Positions 56,801 to 64,000 of a DNA stretch of 64,000 bases are shown in pieces. The position numbers and the translations under genes are program-made. Every line of letters starts with the position of its first letter. Positions within the stretch are counted from its first letter, which is position 1. Source of the DNA: Verrucomicrobiota bacterium (GTDB taxonomy: Bacteria > Verrucomicrobiota > Lentisphaeria > Oligosphaerales > Oligosphaeraceae); assembly GCA_019136135.1 (NCBI GenBank), contig JAGVUR010000078.1:1-64000 (forward strand), read 5' to 3'. The notes beneath the pieces were generated by a model. The model searched no databases, was not told where the DNA came from, and saw nothing but the letters and a program-made list of their open reading frames with translations.

Positions 56801-56933
56801 CCGCAGGAAAGGTCACGTCAGGCATCATATCCACAGGCAATTTCACCAAGGCAACTGCCCCCAGGATAATCACGATCAGCGATACCATCGTCACAAAGAT
56901 TGGCCGCTTAATGGAAAAACTCACTATTGACAT
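53811..56933 (-). CDS. RND efflux transporter, HAE1 (AcrB-like) family
   Basis: 1040 residues, the normal length. The N-terminal SFSIKRPIFVTMVSLIVIIL, the periplasmic PDVTFPAVTVIAEYRDASPE and the TM4 segment GGLALGVGMLVDNSIVVLEN with its proton-relay Asp are those of the hydrophobe/amphiphile efflux group. The second half repeats the plan (LVVMFSVPLAAIGVLVILFI, IGCIMLAGIVVNNAIILVDQ). It is an inner-membrane, proton-driven exporter of small molecules. It lies 60 bp downstream of the extended end of its membrane fusion protein gene; no outer-membrane factor is seen in the window. Confidence 0.93.
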   Translation of the reverse strand: MSIVSFSIKRPIFVTMVSLIVIILGAVALVKLPVDMMPDVTFPAVTVIAEYRDASPEEVEELVTRPIEEGVGAVPGVKELRSSSSEGRSIVRVSFEWGIDIDAAANDVRDRIDRIINALPEDVDRPTLRKFDAASAPVAVLGCAADLDPVMLRQFIEDQIEPRLERVDGVGSLNILGGRKREIHVNLYPEKIKAMRLSTKAILDVLNRQNLTLPAGTIDSGNYEVLLRTPGQYKSLDEIRETIVAVRDGATIRIKDIAEVVDAWEKETTAVHINGRNGIRMLVFKQSDRNTVSVVAGVEKELKRINEEFPQVQMQIMHSSADFIKNSIDSVGSSAWQGGLLAVLVILFFLRNWTSTLVIATSIPFSIFATFALIYFTGYTLNIMTLGGLALGVGMLVDNSIVVLENISRLRDEEKLDVVTASEKGTMEVITPILASTLTTLVIFLPMFFVEGMVGIMFSELAVVICFSLLCSYVTAVTVVPMMTARIGALAEKRFAGKGLAGGKEHPLSRWIGNFIDELTMAYQIFLRFCMFHWVSVTIVVALAVVGCFGLWQFIGTEIMPETDESQVNVRIELDVGTRVGITSEIAEDVERYIIENVPEYLKMQSNIGGSVWRGSAAHSASMSVYLVKPHLRTRSSEQVALDLQNKLRNRYPGAKVRCFASVSFFSRMMGGGADSRLEIDIRGYDMETGDELARQAAELMETVNGVTDVRISRETGTPEELFQIDRVKASTLGLDVNTIANFLETSVAGVSSTNYREGGDEYRILVKMKDSDRRQLHEIHDLLVTNEFGEAINLRNVTSTKSHKGAVRIDRKEQERVVTLYCNIAGVDIGTVIKEAQPKLDSILRPAGFSITPSGNWDDQVETFQELLAMFALAVVLVYMVMACQYESLLDPLVVMFSVPLAAIGVLVILFITNTTLNMQSAIGCIMLAGIVVNNAIILVDQINELRAVGVGIYDAIFESARRRLRPILMTSLTTILGLVPMALALGEGGESMAPLARAVIGGLSSSTLVTLIFIPIVYMVLHRGGLRELKAVKASLKK

Positions 56934-56993
56934 ATCGTCAACCTCAATTCGGTTTCACTCGATCAAACAATTCCCCGCCAAATATTGACGCCT

Positions 56994-57113
56994 CTACCTG
57001 CGAACGGGCAGGCGTATCGACGAACCCTGACGCAACAGGTGATTCCCCATCGTCACGATGCGACCACTGAAAAAACTCTCCTGCTCAGGCTTCGCTGGAC
57101 GAACCTCGACAAT
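56994..57113 (-). other. In-frame continuation of the fusion protein beyond the TAG
   Basis: Directly after the TAG at 57114-57116, the same frame stays open for 39 codons to a second TAG at 56994-56996. It reads IVEVRPAKPEQESFFSGRIV and then TMGNHLLRQGSSIRLPVRR. Together with the preceding ETGIRYG this restores the normal family ending (short pattern: G, polar residue, VEV, then IVTxGxxxLxxGxxIRL). The simplest reading is a nonsense mutation or base error at one codon. Confidence 0.75.
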
Positions 57114-58370
57114 CTAGCCATATCTAATACCTGTCTCGATTGGCACAAACTCAACCGTCATTTCCGGCTCGTCGCCAACAGCAAAAAACATCCCCATGAT
57201 GTCGTCGCGACGCACGATCGCCTCAGACGGAACCAAGTAGCAATCCTTGTGACGTTCAAACTCAATCTCAATCCTGGTAAACATACCCGGCTTCAAATAA
57301 CCAGATGGATTGTCGATCTCAATCTCAACCCGCCCCTGCCGGGCCACCTCGCTGATAACTGGAGCAATGCGCACGATCTTCCCAGAAAAATACGGCTCCT
57401 TCGAGCCAGGAGCACCCTGAGGATACGCATCGACAAATACCCTCGCCGCCTGACCCAACTTCAAACGAGCATAGTCCTTCTCAACCGTCGAGACAATCGC
57501 ACGCATCTTCGAAATGTCAACCACGCAGATAATCGGAGCATTGACGGACAACATCGCACCAGGATCAACAAAACGCTGAGCGACCAAACGCTTGTCTGAA
57601 CCGCCTTCCCATGCCGCCGTAATCCGCGTGTAGCCCAAACGCGCCTTCGCCGCCTCCAATGCAGCCTTCTGCTTCACAACCTGCGACTCGGCTATGGCGA
57701 CCTGGGTCTCGGCAATCGCCAGCTTCGTCTTCGCAATCGCAACACCCGTCGTCGCAATCTCGACTTTCGAACGAGCAATGTCAACCTCGCTCAGCTGGAC
57801 TTCATAGGTCGCCTTCGCCGAATCCAACTCGGCTTGGGTATTCAAGTCCTCCTTGCGCAATTGCGTATGCCGTTCCAGTTCGCGCTTCGCCAACACTTGC
57901 TGGGCTTCAGCCGACTTCACGCCGGATTCCGCGGCTTTCACTTCCGTCTCGGCACTCAAGATCCCTGCCTTTGCGTTCATCACGTTAGCCTCGGCGGCCT
58001 TCACCTCCGCCTCGCAGACAACCAAGGCAGCCGACTGTTCGTTGACCGCCTGCTGCTGTTCATCATCATCCAACACCGCAACAAGGTCGTTCAAGCTTAC
58101 GACGTCGCCAATGTTGTAGTTCAGGGTCTTCAAACGACCAGCCGTCTTCGGTGAAATGTTGAACAAGCTGTCCGCTTCCAGTGAACCCGTGAAATTCCCG
58201 ATGTCGGCAAGATCGCCACGCTTGACCTCAGTCAACAAGACCGTTACCGCTGCCGCAGAACTCGGCTTCTTATCCTCTACAGGACGGGTCTTCTCAACCA
58301 AACGAAATACAATCAAACCACCCAACCCCAACAAAAGCAATATCCCGATCAATGCAAATATCTTTTTCAT
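57114..58370 (-). CDS. RND membrane fusion protein, ending at a premature-looking TAG
   Basis: 418 residues. An N-terminal membrane anchor (MKKIFALIGILLLLGLGGLI), a lipoyl half (KTLNYNIGDVVSLNDLVAVL) and a long Ala/Glu-rich coiled-coil hairpin (about 105-260) lead back to the second lipoyl half (LGYTRITAAWEGG). Then comes the beta-barrel part (PYFSGKIVRIAPVISE). The chain stops at VEFVPIETGIRYG, in the middle of the membrane-proximal domain. The following bases, in the same frame, read like the missing end (see the next entry). It is the adaptor for the RND pump at 53811. AGGGA lies about 9 nt before the ATG. Confidence 0.9.
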   Translation of the reverse strand: MKKIFALIGILLLLGLGGLIVFRLVEKTRPVEDKKPSSAAAVTVLLTEVKRGDLADIGNFTGSLEADSLFNISPKTAGRLKTLNYNIGDVVSLNDLVAVLDDDEQQQAVNEQSAALVVCEAEVKAAEANVMNAKAGILSAETEVKAAESGVKSAEAQQVLAKRELERHTQLRKEDLNTQAELDSAKATYEVQLSEVDIARSKVEIATTGVAIAKTKLAIAETQVAIAESQVVKQKAALEAAKARLGYTRITAAWEGGSDKRLVAQRFVDPGAMLSVNAPIICVVDISKMRAIVSTVEKDYARLKLGQAARVFVDAYPQGAPGSKEPYFSGKIVRIAPVISEVARQGRVEIEIDNPSGYLKPGMFTRIEIEFERHKDCYLVPSEAIVRRDDIMGMFFAVGDEPEMTVEFVPIETGIRYG

Positions 58371-58426
58371 AACTGAAAATCCCTATGGTGAACATGAAGT
58401 AAAACAACCAGAAAAAACAAAAACAT

Positions 58427-58478
58427 ATAATATCTAAAACAATTGTTTAAATTCAAGCCAAAAGCCAAACAATTGTTT
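58427..58478 (-). promoter_or_regulatory. Promoter with twin AAACAATTGTTT operators for the efflux unit
   Basis: On the minus strand, TTGAAT (58451-58456) and TATTAT (58427-58432) are 18 bp apart. The perfect 12-bp palindrome AAACAATTGTTT occurs at 58437-58448, inside that spacer, and again at 58467-58478, just upstream of the -35. The centres are 30 bp apart, about three helical turns. This is the arrangement expected for a dimeric repressor of the TetR or MarR kind. No regulator gene is nearby. Confidence 0.6.
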
Positions 58479-58577
58479 TATTATTTTATGAATTCCATGT
58501 CTTGACGACTTTTCGTCCCATTGCAGCATAAAATCACGCTACCTTCAAGGTCTCCTCCAAGTCAGCCAAAGGCGCAC

Positions 58578-58619
58578 AAAAAAGCCCCCGCAACAAAGCA
58601 TATGCTCTATTGCGGGGGC
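58578..58619 (-). terminator. Rho-independent terminator of the dnaK-groES-groEL unit
   Basis: On the minus strand, the arms GCCCCCGCAA (58584-58593) and TTGCGGGGGC (58610-58619) pair perfectly over 10 bp. They are followed by six T (A at 58578-58583). It lies 48 bp after the groEL stop. Confidence 0.93.
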
Positions 58620-58666
58620 CAAGGCTCAGATAAGAGTCAAACTATGGTTTCAATACCCTTGTTGAC

Positions 58667-60304
58667 TTACATCATGCCGCCCATGCCGTCCATGCCACCT
58701 GCGGGCATTGCGGGTTCTTTCTTCTCTTCGGGAAGATCGCAGATCATGCATTCGGTGGTCAGCAGCAAGCCAGCCACTGAGGAAGAGTTCTGCAAGGCAC
58801 AGCGCTCGACCTTCGTCGGGTCGATGATACCGGCTTCCAGCATGTCGACATAGGCGTCCTTAACGGCATCGTAGCCCATGTTGCCTTTCATTTCCTTGAC
58901 CTTCATCACAACGATGGAACCTTCAACACCGGCGTTCAAGGCAATCTGCTTGAGGGGTTCTTCGACGGCGCGCAGCACAATGCTGGCACCAACGGCTTCT
59001 TCGCCTTCCAGCTTCAGATTCGCCAATGCCTTCTCAGCAGCGCGGATGATGGAAACGCCACCACCGGGAACAATCCCTTCTTCAACGGCGGCGCGGGTCG
59101 CATGCAAGGCATCCTCGACACGAGCCTTCTTTTCCTTCATCTCCGATTCCGTTGCAGCGCCAACGTGGATGACAGCAACGCCGCCAGCCAACTTCGCAAG
59201 ACGCTCCTGCAACTTCTCACGGTCGTAATCGGAAGTCGTCTCTTCGATCTGACGACGGATCTGGTTGACGCGACCGGCAATCTTCGAGGAATCGCCGCCA
59301 CCTTCAACGATCGTCGTGTTGTCCTTGTCAATCGTGATGCGCTTGGCGGAACCCAGATGCTCCAGCTTCACGTTCTCCAACTTGATGCCCAAGTCTTCGG
59401 TAATGCACAAGCCGTTCGTCAAGATCGCAATGTCTTCCAACATCGCCTTGCGACGATCGCCAAAGCCAGGAGCCTTGACCGCACAGACATTCAACGTGCC
59501 GCGCAACTTGTTCACAACCAACGTGGTCAATGCTTCACCGTCTACATCCTCGGCGATGATCAGCAAGGGCTTGCCCTGCTTCGCAACCATCTGCAACATC
59601 GGAAGCATGTCCTGAAGCGAGGACAACTTCTTCTCGTGAATCAGGATCAATGCGTCATCCAAAACGCATTCCATCTCTTCAGCGTTCGTCACGAAGTACG
59701 GTGAGAGATACCCCTTGTCAAACTGCATGCCTTCGACAACGTCCAGGGTCGTGTCAATCGTCTTCGCCTCTTCAACGGTGATCGTGCCGTCTTTGCCGAC
59801 CTTGTCCATCGCGTCGGCAATGATGTCGCCAATCACATGGTCCGAGTTCGCAGAAATCGTCGCAACCTGGGCAATCTGCGAGCGGCTGTCAACTTCAACG
59901 CTCATCTTCGCAAGTTCCTCGACGATTGCGGCAACGGCCTTGTCAATGCCGCGCTTCAGCGACATCGGATTCGCACCTGCGGTCACGTTCTTCAAGCCTT
60001 CGCGGAACATCGCTTCGGCGAGAAGCGTCGCGGTGGTGGTGCCGTCACCGGCATTGTCGCTGGTCTTGGAAGCGACTTCCTTGACCATCTGGGCGCCCAT
60101 GTTCTCAAACGGATTCGGCAGTTCGACTTCCTTCGCAACCGTCACACCGTCCTTCGTAACCGTCGGCGAACCGAACTTCTTATCAATAATCACATTGCGG
60201 CCCTTGGGTCCCAATGTGGTCTTCACTGCCTTCGACAAGGCGGAAACACCAGCCAACAATGCCTGACGTCCCTTCGTATCATACTGAATCTGCTTAGCAG
60301 CCAT
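58667..60304 (-). CDS. groEL: Chaperonin GroEL
   Basis: 545 residues, standard length, with AGGAG before the ATG. Nucleotide-binding motifs are TLGPKGRNV (about 30), [13 protein letters not shown] (about 87) and [11 protein letters not shown] (about 415). The C-terminal tail ends [10 protein letters not shown], the flexible Gly-Met tail inside the folding cavity. It forms the tetradecameric folding chamber with GroES. It is the last gene of dnaK-groES-groEL. Confidence 0.98.
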   Translation of the reverse strand: MAAKQIQYDTKGRQALLAGVSALSKAVKTTLGPKGRNVIIDKKFGSPTVTKDGVTVAKEVELPNPFENMGAQMVKEVASKTSDNAGDGTTTATLLAEAMFREGLKNVTAGANPMSLKRGIDKAVAAIVEELAKMSVEVDSRSQIAQVATISANSDHVIGDIIADAMDKVGKDGTITVEEAKTIDTTLDVVEGMQFDKGYLSPYFVTNAEEMECVLDDALILIHEKKLSSLQDMLPMLQMVAKQGKPLLIIAEDVDGEALTTLVVNKLRGTLNVCAVKAPGFGDRRKAMLEDIAILTNGLCITEDLGIKLENVKLEHLGSAKRITIDKDNTTIVEGGGDSSKIAGRVNQIRRQIEETTSDYDREKLQERLAKLAGGVAVIHVGAATESEMKEKKARVEDALHATRAAVEEGIVPGGGVSIIRAAEKALANLKLEGEEAVGASIVLRAVEEPLKQIALNAGVEGSIVVMKVKEMKGNMGYDAVKDAYVDMLEAGIIDPTKVERCALQNSSSVAGLLLTTECMICDLPEEKKEPAMPAGGMDGMGGMM

Positions 60305-60328
60305 TTCTAAATCTCCTGTGTTTTTCTA

Positions 60329-60619
60329 TTATTTTTCAACAATTGCCAAAATGTCCGATGAATTCAAGATCTTGTATTCCTTGTCGTCGATCTTGATTTC
60401 AGTACCGCCGTACTTGGAGGTCAGGATCGTGTCGCCAACCTTCACATCCATCGGAATCAGCTTGCCGTTGTCGTCCTTTTTGCCGGGGCCAACTGCCACG
60501 ACCTTTGCTTCCTGGGGCTTCTCCTTTGCTGAGTCAGGAATGAAGATTCCACCCTTGACGGTTTCTTTCGCCTCAATCGCCTCGACCAATACGCGATCAC
60601 CTAATGGTTTGATTTTCAT
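60329..60619 (-). CDS. groES: Co-chaperonin GroES
   Basis: 96 residues from the ATG at 60619, which has AAGGA about 7 nt upstream; longer in-frame starts lack one. [20 protein letters not shown] and the mobile loop [17 protein letters not shown] are typical, as is the end [14 protein letters not shown]. It caps the GroEL ring. It lies 24 bp before groEL and 69 bp after dnaK. Confidence 0.97.
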   Translation of the reverse strand: MKIKPLGDRVLVEAIEAKETVKGGIFIPDSAKEKPQEAKVVAVGPGKKDDNGKLIPMDVKVGDTILTSKYGGTEIKIDDKEYKILNSSDILAIVEK

Positions 60620-60688
60620 TGTTTTTCCTTTTGTTTCTTTGTTTGCTATATGCGACATCTCACAACCGCGTGAAATACCTTAACTCAC

Positions 60689-62623
60689 TTACTTGTTGTC
60701 AGTCGTGTCTGTGAAATCGGCGTCGATCACATCGTCGTCATGCTTTGCTTTTCCGCCACCATCGAATCCAGGGGGAGGTGCCTGTCCACCCGCCGCGCCG
60801 CCGGCTTGCTGTTGCTGTTGGGCCTGGGCATTCTTATAGATTTCCTGACCCATCGCCTGCATGTTGGTTTCCATTTCCTTCATGACCTTGTTCATGCGCT
60901 CCGTGTCGTTTGCCTCAATCGCGGACTTCAGCTTCGCAATATCATCCTGGATCGGCCCCGTGATGTTGTCAGGAAGCTTGTCCTTGTGTTCCTCCAACTG
61001 CTTCTCCAGCTGGAAGACCATCGATTCGGCGCGATTCTTCGTATCGACTGCATCCTTGCGCTTCTTGTCGTCTTCAGCGTGCGCCTGGGCGTCATTGATC
61101 ATGCTCTTGATCTCGTCTTCGGACAAACCCGAATTCGCCGTGATGGTGATCTTCTGCTCCTTGCCGGTACCCAGATCCTTGGCGGAGACATTCAAGATGC
61201 CGTTGGCGTCAATGTCAAACGTCACTTCGATCTGGGGTACTCCGCGTGGCGCAGGAGGAATCGAATCCAGATGGAACTTGCCAATGGTCTTGTTGTCGCC
61301 GGCCATCGGACGCTCGCCCTGCAAGACATGAATCTCAACCGAAGGCTGATTGTCGGAAGCCGTGGAGAAGATTTCGCTCTTCTTGCTGGGAATCGTCGTG
61401 TTGCGCTCGATCAACTTGGTGAAGACGCCGCCGAGGGTCTCGATGCCCAAGGACAACGGGGTCACATCCAGCAGCAATACGTCGCTCAGGTCGCCCTTCA
61501 GGACGCCACCTTGGATCGCCGCGCCAACCGCAACGACTTCGTCAGGATTGACACCCTTGTTCGGAGCCTTGCCGAAAATCTCCTCGGCAACCTTCTGGGT
61601 CAATGGCATGCGGGTCATGCCGCCAACCAGGATCACTTCGTCAATTTCGCTTTGGGACAGCGAAGCGTCGCGGAGGCAGTTGCGGCACGGGGCAACCGAA
61701 CGCTGGACCAAGTCGCCAGTCAATTGCTCAAGCATCGCACGGCTCAACGTCTTCGTCAAGTGCTTCGGACCGGTCTGGTCAGCCGTGATGAACGGAAGGT
61801 TGAACTCGGTGCTCGTCGATGTCGACAGCTCGCACTTCGCCTTTTCAGCGGCTTCCTTCAAACGCTGCAACGCCATCTGATCCTGGCGAAGGTCAATCCC
61901 GTTCTCCTTCTTGAAATCCTCGACCAGCCAGACGATGATAGCCTCGTCAAAGTCGTCGCCGCCAAGGTGGGTGTCGCCATTTGTCGCCTTGACTTCGAAC
62001 ACGCCTTCGCCCAATTCAAGGATCGAAATGTCAAACGTGCCGCCGCCCAAGTCGTAAACAGCGATCTTTTCGTTCTTCTTCTTGTCCATGCCGTAGGCCA
62101 AGGACGCCGCCGTCGGCTCGTTGATGATACGCTTGACATCCAAGCCAGCAATGCGCCCGGCGTCCTTCGTCGCCTGACGCTGACTGTCATTGAAATAAGC
62201 GGGAACCGTGATCACGGCCTCGGTTACCTTCTCGCCAAGATAAGCCTCGGCGTCAGCCTTGAGCTTCTGCAGGATCATCGCGGAAATTTCCGGCGGGGAA
62301 TAAAGCTTGTCGCCAATCTTCACGTGGGCGTCGCCATTCTTCGCCTCGACAATCTCGTAGGGAACCAAGCCGGTCTCATCGCGGCATTCGCTGTATTTGC
62401 GCCCCATCAGGCGCTTGATCGAAAACACGGTCTGGGTCGGATTCGTCACTGCTTGACGCTTCGCCAATGTGCCGACCAAGCGCTCGCCGGTCTTCGTAAA
62501 CGCAACCACGGACGGCGTGGTACGGGAACCCTCGGCATTTGGAATGACCACAGGCTCACCATTCTCCATAACCGCCATACAACTGTTCGTTGTACCTAAG
62601 TCTATACCTAATACTTTGCTCAT
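60689..62623 (-). CDS. dnaK: Chaperone DnaK (Hsp70)
   Basis: 644 residues. ATPase motifs are [19 protein letters not shown] (5-23), [18 protein letters not shown] (about 190-210) and [11 protein letters not shown] (about 330). The substrate domain carries [20 protein letters not shown], and the tail ends [12 protein letters not shown], the usual acidic EEVD-like end of bacterial Hsp70. AAGGAG lies 8 nt before the ATG. It is the first gene of a dnaK-groES-groEL unit; grpE and dnaJ are not in the window. The long opposite-strand open frame over this gene is a shadow. Confidence 0.98.
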   Translation of the reverse strand: MSKVLGIDLGTTNSCMAVMENGEPVVIPNAEGSRTTPSVVAFTKTGERLVGTLAKRQAVTNPTQTVFSIKRLMGRKYSECRDETGLVPYEIVEAKNGDAHVKIGDKLYSPPEISAMILQKLKADAEAYLGEKVTEAVITVPAYFNDSQRQATKDAGRIAGLDVKRIINEPTAASLAYGMDKKKNEKIAVYDLGGGTFDISILELGEGVFEVKATNGDTHLGGDDFDEAIIVWLVEDFKKENGIDLRQDQMALQRLKEAAEKAKCELSTSTSTEFNLPFITADQTGPKHLTKTLSRAMLEQLTGDLVQRSVAPCRNCLRDASLSQSEIDEVILVGGMTRMPLTQKVAEEIFGKAPNKGVNPDEVVAVGAAIQGGVLKGDLSDVLLLDVTPLSLGIETLGGVFTKLIERNTTIPSKKSEIFSTASDNQPSVEIHVLQGERPMAGDNKTIGKFHLDSIPPAPRGVPQIEVTFDIDANGILNVSAKDLGTGKEQKITITANSGLSEDEIKSMINDAQAHAEDDKKRKDAVDTKNRAESMVFQLEKQLEEHKDKLPDNITGPIQDDIAKLKSAIEANDTERMNKVMKEMETNMQAMGQEIYKNAQAQQQQQAGGAAGGQAPPPGFDGGGKAKHDDDVIDADFTDTTDNK

Positions 62624-62679
62624 TCTTAACTCCTTTTCTTGATATTGTTAATGATTAATAAAATGCAAAATTGTGACAT

Positions 62680-62708
62680 ATGATATAAACAAGCATTTTA
62701 CATGCCAA
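62680..62708 (-). promoter_or_regulatory. Candidate vegetative promoter of dnaK
   Basis: On the minus strand, TTGGCA (62703-62708) and TATCAT (62680-62685) are separated by 17 bp, giving a leader of about 50 nt. No CIRCE element (TTAGCACTC-N9-GAGTGCTAA) was found, and no clear heat-shock sigma promoter. Confidence 0.5.
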
Positions 62709-62797
62709 AAAGTTAAACCAGAAGAATTTCTTGTATTTAGCCACGAAAATCCCGTACAATACTGTGCGCAACACTGTGGCACACCTTGAGATTTTAG

Positions 62798-62887
62798 TGT
62801 CACACCGTGACAACGTGAGACACTTTGTCACAGTAGAACAACTGGATTTTCTTGAAAACACACGTTGCTAAAACTCCTTTGCAACGT
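62798..62887. promoter_or_regulatory. Inverted repeats upstream of dnaK
   Basis: TGTCAC and GTGACA face each other around 3 bp at 62798-62812, with further TGTCA/CTGTG words nearby (for example 62762, 62774 and 62826). A second inverted repeat, ACGTTGC and GCAACGT with a 12-bp loop, is at 62862-62887. They lie 90-210 bp upstream of the dnaK promoter candidate and may be regulator sites. Function is not shown. Confidence 0.3.
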
Positions 62888-62923
62888 AAATTAAGTATTT
62901 AAGGAATTTCGACAACCTTATGA

Positions 62924-63196
62924 TTGTAGTGCCTTTACAAGGCACTGTACTTGGGTGGGTTCGCCATCCCCAGGCTAAAGCCTGGGGTTAAGCTTCGTTA
63001 AGCGCTTACAGCGCAATGCATTATGAAAACCCTTCGGATTCGTTCGAACTATCGTCCGTGTCCCGCCCGCATGGATTGCGAACGGGCAGTCCGTGCCAAA
63101 GACTTTGCGCCGTAGGCGCCCGACCATGCTTAACCCCGGGCTTCAGCCCGGGGACAGGATGCCCCCATGCCGGGGCGCCTTGTAAAGGCGCTACAG
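62924..63196. mobile_element. MITE-like element of about 270 bp with terminal inverted repeats
   Basis: The left end at 62924-62945 (TTGTAGTGCCTTTACAAGGC) and the right end at 63174-63196, read on the opposite strand (CTGTAGCGCCTTTACAAGGC), differ at only two of these 20 positions. Inside, a second inverted pair carries strong hairpins: CCCCAGGCTAAAGCCTGGGG near 62968-62988, and CCCCGGGCTTCAGCCCGGGG near 63133-63153, each next to TTAAGC facing inward. The element has no transposase gene; the 62-codon frames inside it are fortuitous. No target-site duplication could be identified. It lies between the dnaK promoter region and the lipoprotein gene. Confidence 0.75.
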
Positions 63197-63334
63197 AAGA
63201 CTGACGCACTTCAATTCACCAACATGGCTAACGGAATAAAGTTTATAACCACTTTATAATCAACCAATTAAGAATAAAATAAGGTTTCAGCTACTTTTTT
63301 TAGGATTAATCAATAGTACAGAATCGGAGCAACT

Positions 63335-64000
63335 ATGAGACATTCATGCCTTGTCACGGCAACAGCCCTACTCCTCGCCGCACTTCTCACCTCTTGCGCA
63401 ACCACGACGACAAAAAAAGCCGAAGAAGGCAAGCGCGACCCGCACATCGACCTGTGCTACAGGGCACCAGGTCCCATCACGATTGACGGCGTCATGGAAG
63501 ACGCATGGAAGAAAGCGCCCCTCATCACCCACTTCACAGTCCCGCCAAAAGGACAAAGACCATACATGAAAACAGAGGCGAGGATCCTTTGGGACGACGA
63601 AGCGCTCTACGTCTTCATGAAAGCCTATGACAAGGACATTACCGCATATCGTACCGAACGAGATTCCGATACATGCAACGATGACGTGCTCGAATTGTTC
63701 CTCGTACCAGACGACCCTGCAACCGCTGTCTCTTACCTCAACTTCGAAATCAACGCTTTGGGGACTGTCCACGACGCATACGTCTACAACAGAAACCTTA
63801 TCGCAGGCAGGCGCTGGCAATTCTGGAACGCCGCCAAACTGGAGCATGCAGTCAAAATCCACGGGACGCTCAATAACTTCAGGGACGAAGACGAAGCCTG
63901 GTGCCTAGAACTCAAACTCCCGTTCTCAGACATGCCATGGATGGAAAACAGACCGCTGCCAATCAACGGAGAACAGTGGGCTTTCCACCTCGCCAGATAC
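63335..64000 (+). CDS. Lipoprotein with CBM9-like domain (runs off right edge)
   Basis: 222 codons are visible, with CGGAG 5 nt before the ATG. The lipoprotein signal ends LLAALLTSC, with Cys21 as the lipidation site. A Thr/Lys-rich linker then leads to a carbohydrate-binding family 9-like domain (ITIDGVMEDAWKKAPLITHF, ARILWDDEALYVFMKAYDKD, DDVLELFLVPDD, WCLELKLPFSDM). It resembles the C-terminal domains of the glycosidases at 23483 and 29838. It would sit on a membrane facing the periplasm or outside and help to bind glycans; a catalytic domain beyond the edge is possible. Confidence 0.85.
   Translation, partial: MRHSCLVTATALLLAALLTSCATTTTKKAEEGKRDPHIDLCYRAPGPITIDGVMEDAWKKAPLITHFTVPPKGQRPYMKTEARILWDDEALYVFMKAYDKDITAYRTERDSDTCNDDVLELFLVPDDPATAVSYLNFEINALGTVHDAYVYNRNLIAGRRWQFWNAAKLEHAVKIHGTLNNFRDEDEAWCLELKLPFSDMPWMENRPLPINGEQWAFHLARY

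Noticed and set aside
56994-57116. TAG reassigned to an amino acid across this genome
   Set aside because: TAG ends the genes at 1551, 5050 and 52776, and the sequence after the GT2 stop shows no protein-like continuation, so a single mutated codon is simpler.
60740-62599. 619-codon open frame on the plus strand opposite dnaK
   Set aside because: dnaK is certain on the other strand. The opposite frame is kept open by codon bias and has no recognisable family.
62641-62940. CIRCE/HrcA operator for the chaperone unit
   Set aside because: No TTAGCACTC-N9-GAGTGCTAA-like pair was found in the dnaK upstream region or in the dnaK-groES gap.
63016-63209. Two 62-codon frames on opposite strands
   Set aside because: They lie inside the MITE-like element and reflect its palindromic structure.
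1-64000. tRNA, rRNA or other structured RNA genes
   Set aside because: No cloverleaf with TTCGANNC-type arm or rRNA-like stretch was noticed by eye in the intergenic regions; a covariance-model search was not possible.

Overview
The window looks like a chromosomal segment of a Gram-negative, carbohydrate-degrading bacterium of the Planctomycetes-Verrucomicrobia-Chlamydiae group, most likely Lentisphaerota or a close relative. This is inferred from gene content: many large secreted glycosidases with CBM9-like domains, a DUF4091 glycosidase, a DUF6785-type membrane protein, a serine/threonine kinase with a zinc ribbon, and a double-membrane toolkit (BamA, LptF/G, RND pump, lipoprotein). No marker search could be run.

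Layout. 1-1550: start of an unrecognised minus-strand gene, an AT-rich gap, then a non-coding tandem array of 41-, 91- and 83-bp units. 1551-10904: polysaccharide-degradation genes (GH43-like, GH106-like, a GH-A-like enzyme, a GH141-like beta-helix protein). 11016-11984: zinc-ribbon serine/threonine kinase. 12289-23475: secreted and surface proteins (dockerin-like protein, 1489-residue multidomain protein, outer-membrane barrel, propeller/cadherin-like protein). 23483-32843: a tight run of two paralogous GH-A glycosidases with C-terminal CBM9-like domains, a DUF4091 protein, and the ribosome-assembly GTPase RbgA in the middle.

33012-43652: housekeeping core: rpoZ, adk, map, infA, rpmJ, rpsM, rpsK, rpoA and rplQ, without rpsD between rpsK and rpoA. 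Then an M16C peptidase, a truncated oxidoreductase-like gene, rplM-rpsI and argC. 43769-52740: envelope biogenesis and secretion: bamA, an lptF-type permease, lepA, an unusually large signal peptidase I and a polytopic DUF6785-like protein. 52776-62623 is all on the minus strand: a family 2 glycosyltransferase, an RND pump with its membrane fusion protein, and dnaK-groES-groEL. 62924-63196 is a MITE-like element with terminal inverted repeats. A CBM9-like lipoprotein gene runs off the right end.

Most notable observations: (1) the membrane fusion protein gene has an in-frame TAG followed by 39 codons that read like the missing end of the protein; (2) signal peptidase I has about 180 extra residues between its catalytic Ser and Lys, containing an internal duplication; (3) the tandem array and the MITE-like element are unexplained repeats; (4) two identical 12-bp palindromes lie over and next to the pump promoter; (5) the rpmJ and rplM transcription units share an upstream element.
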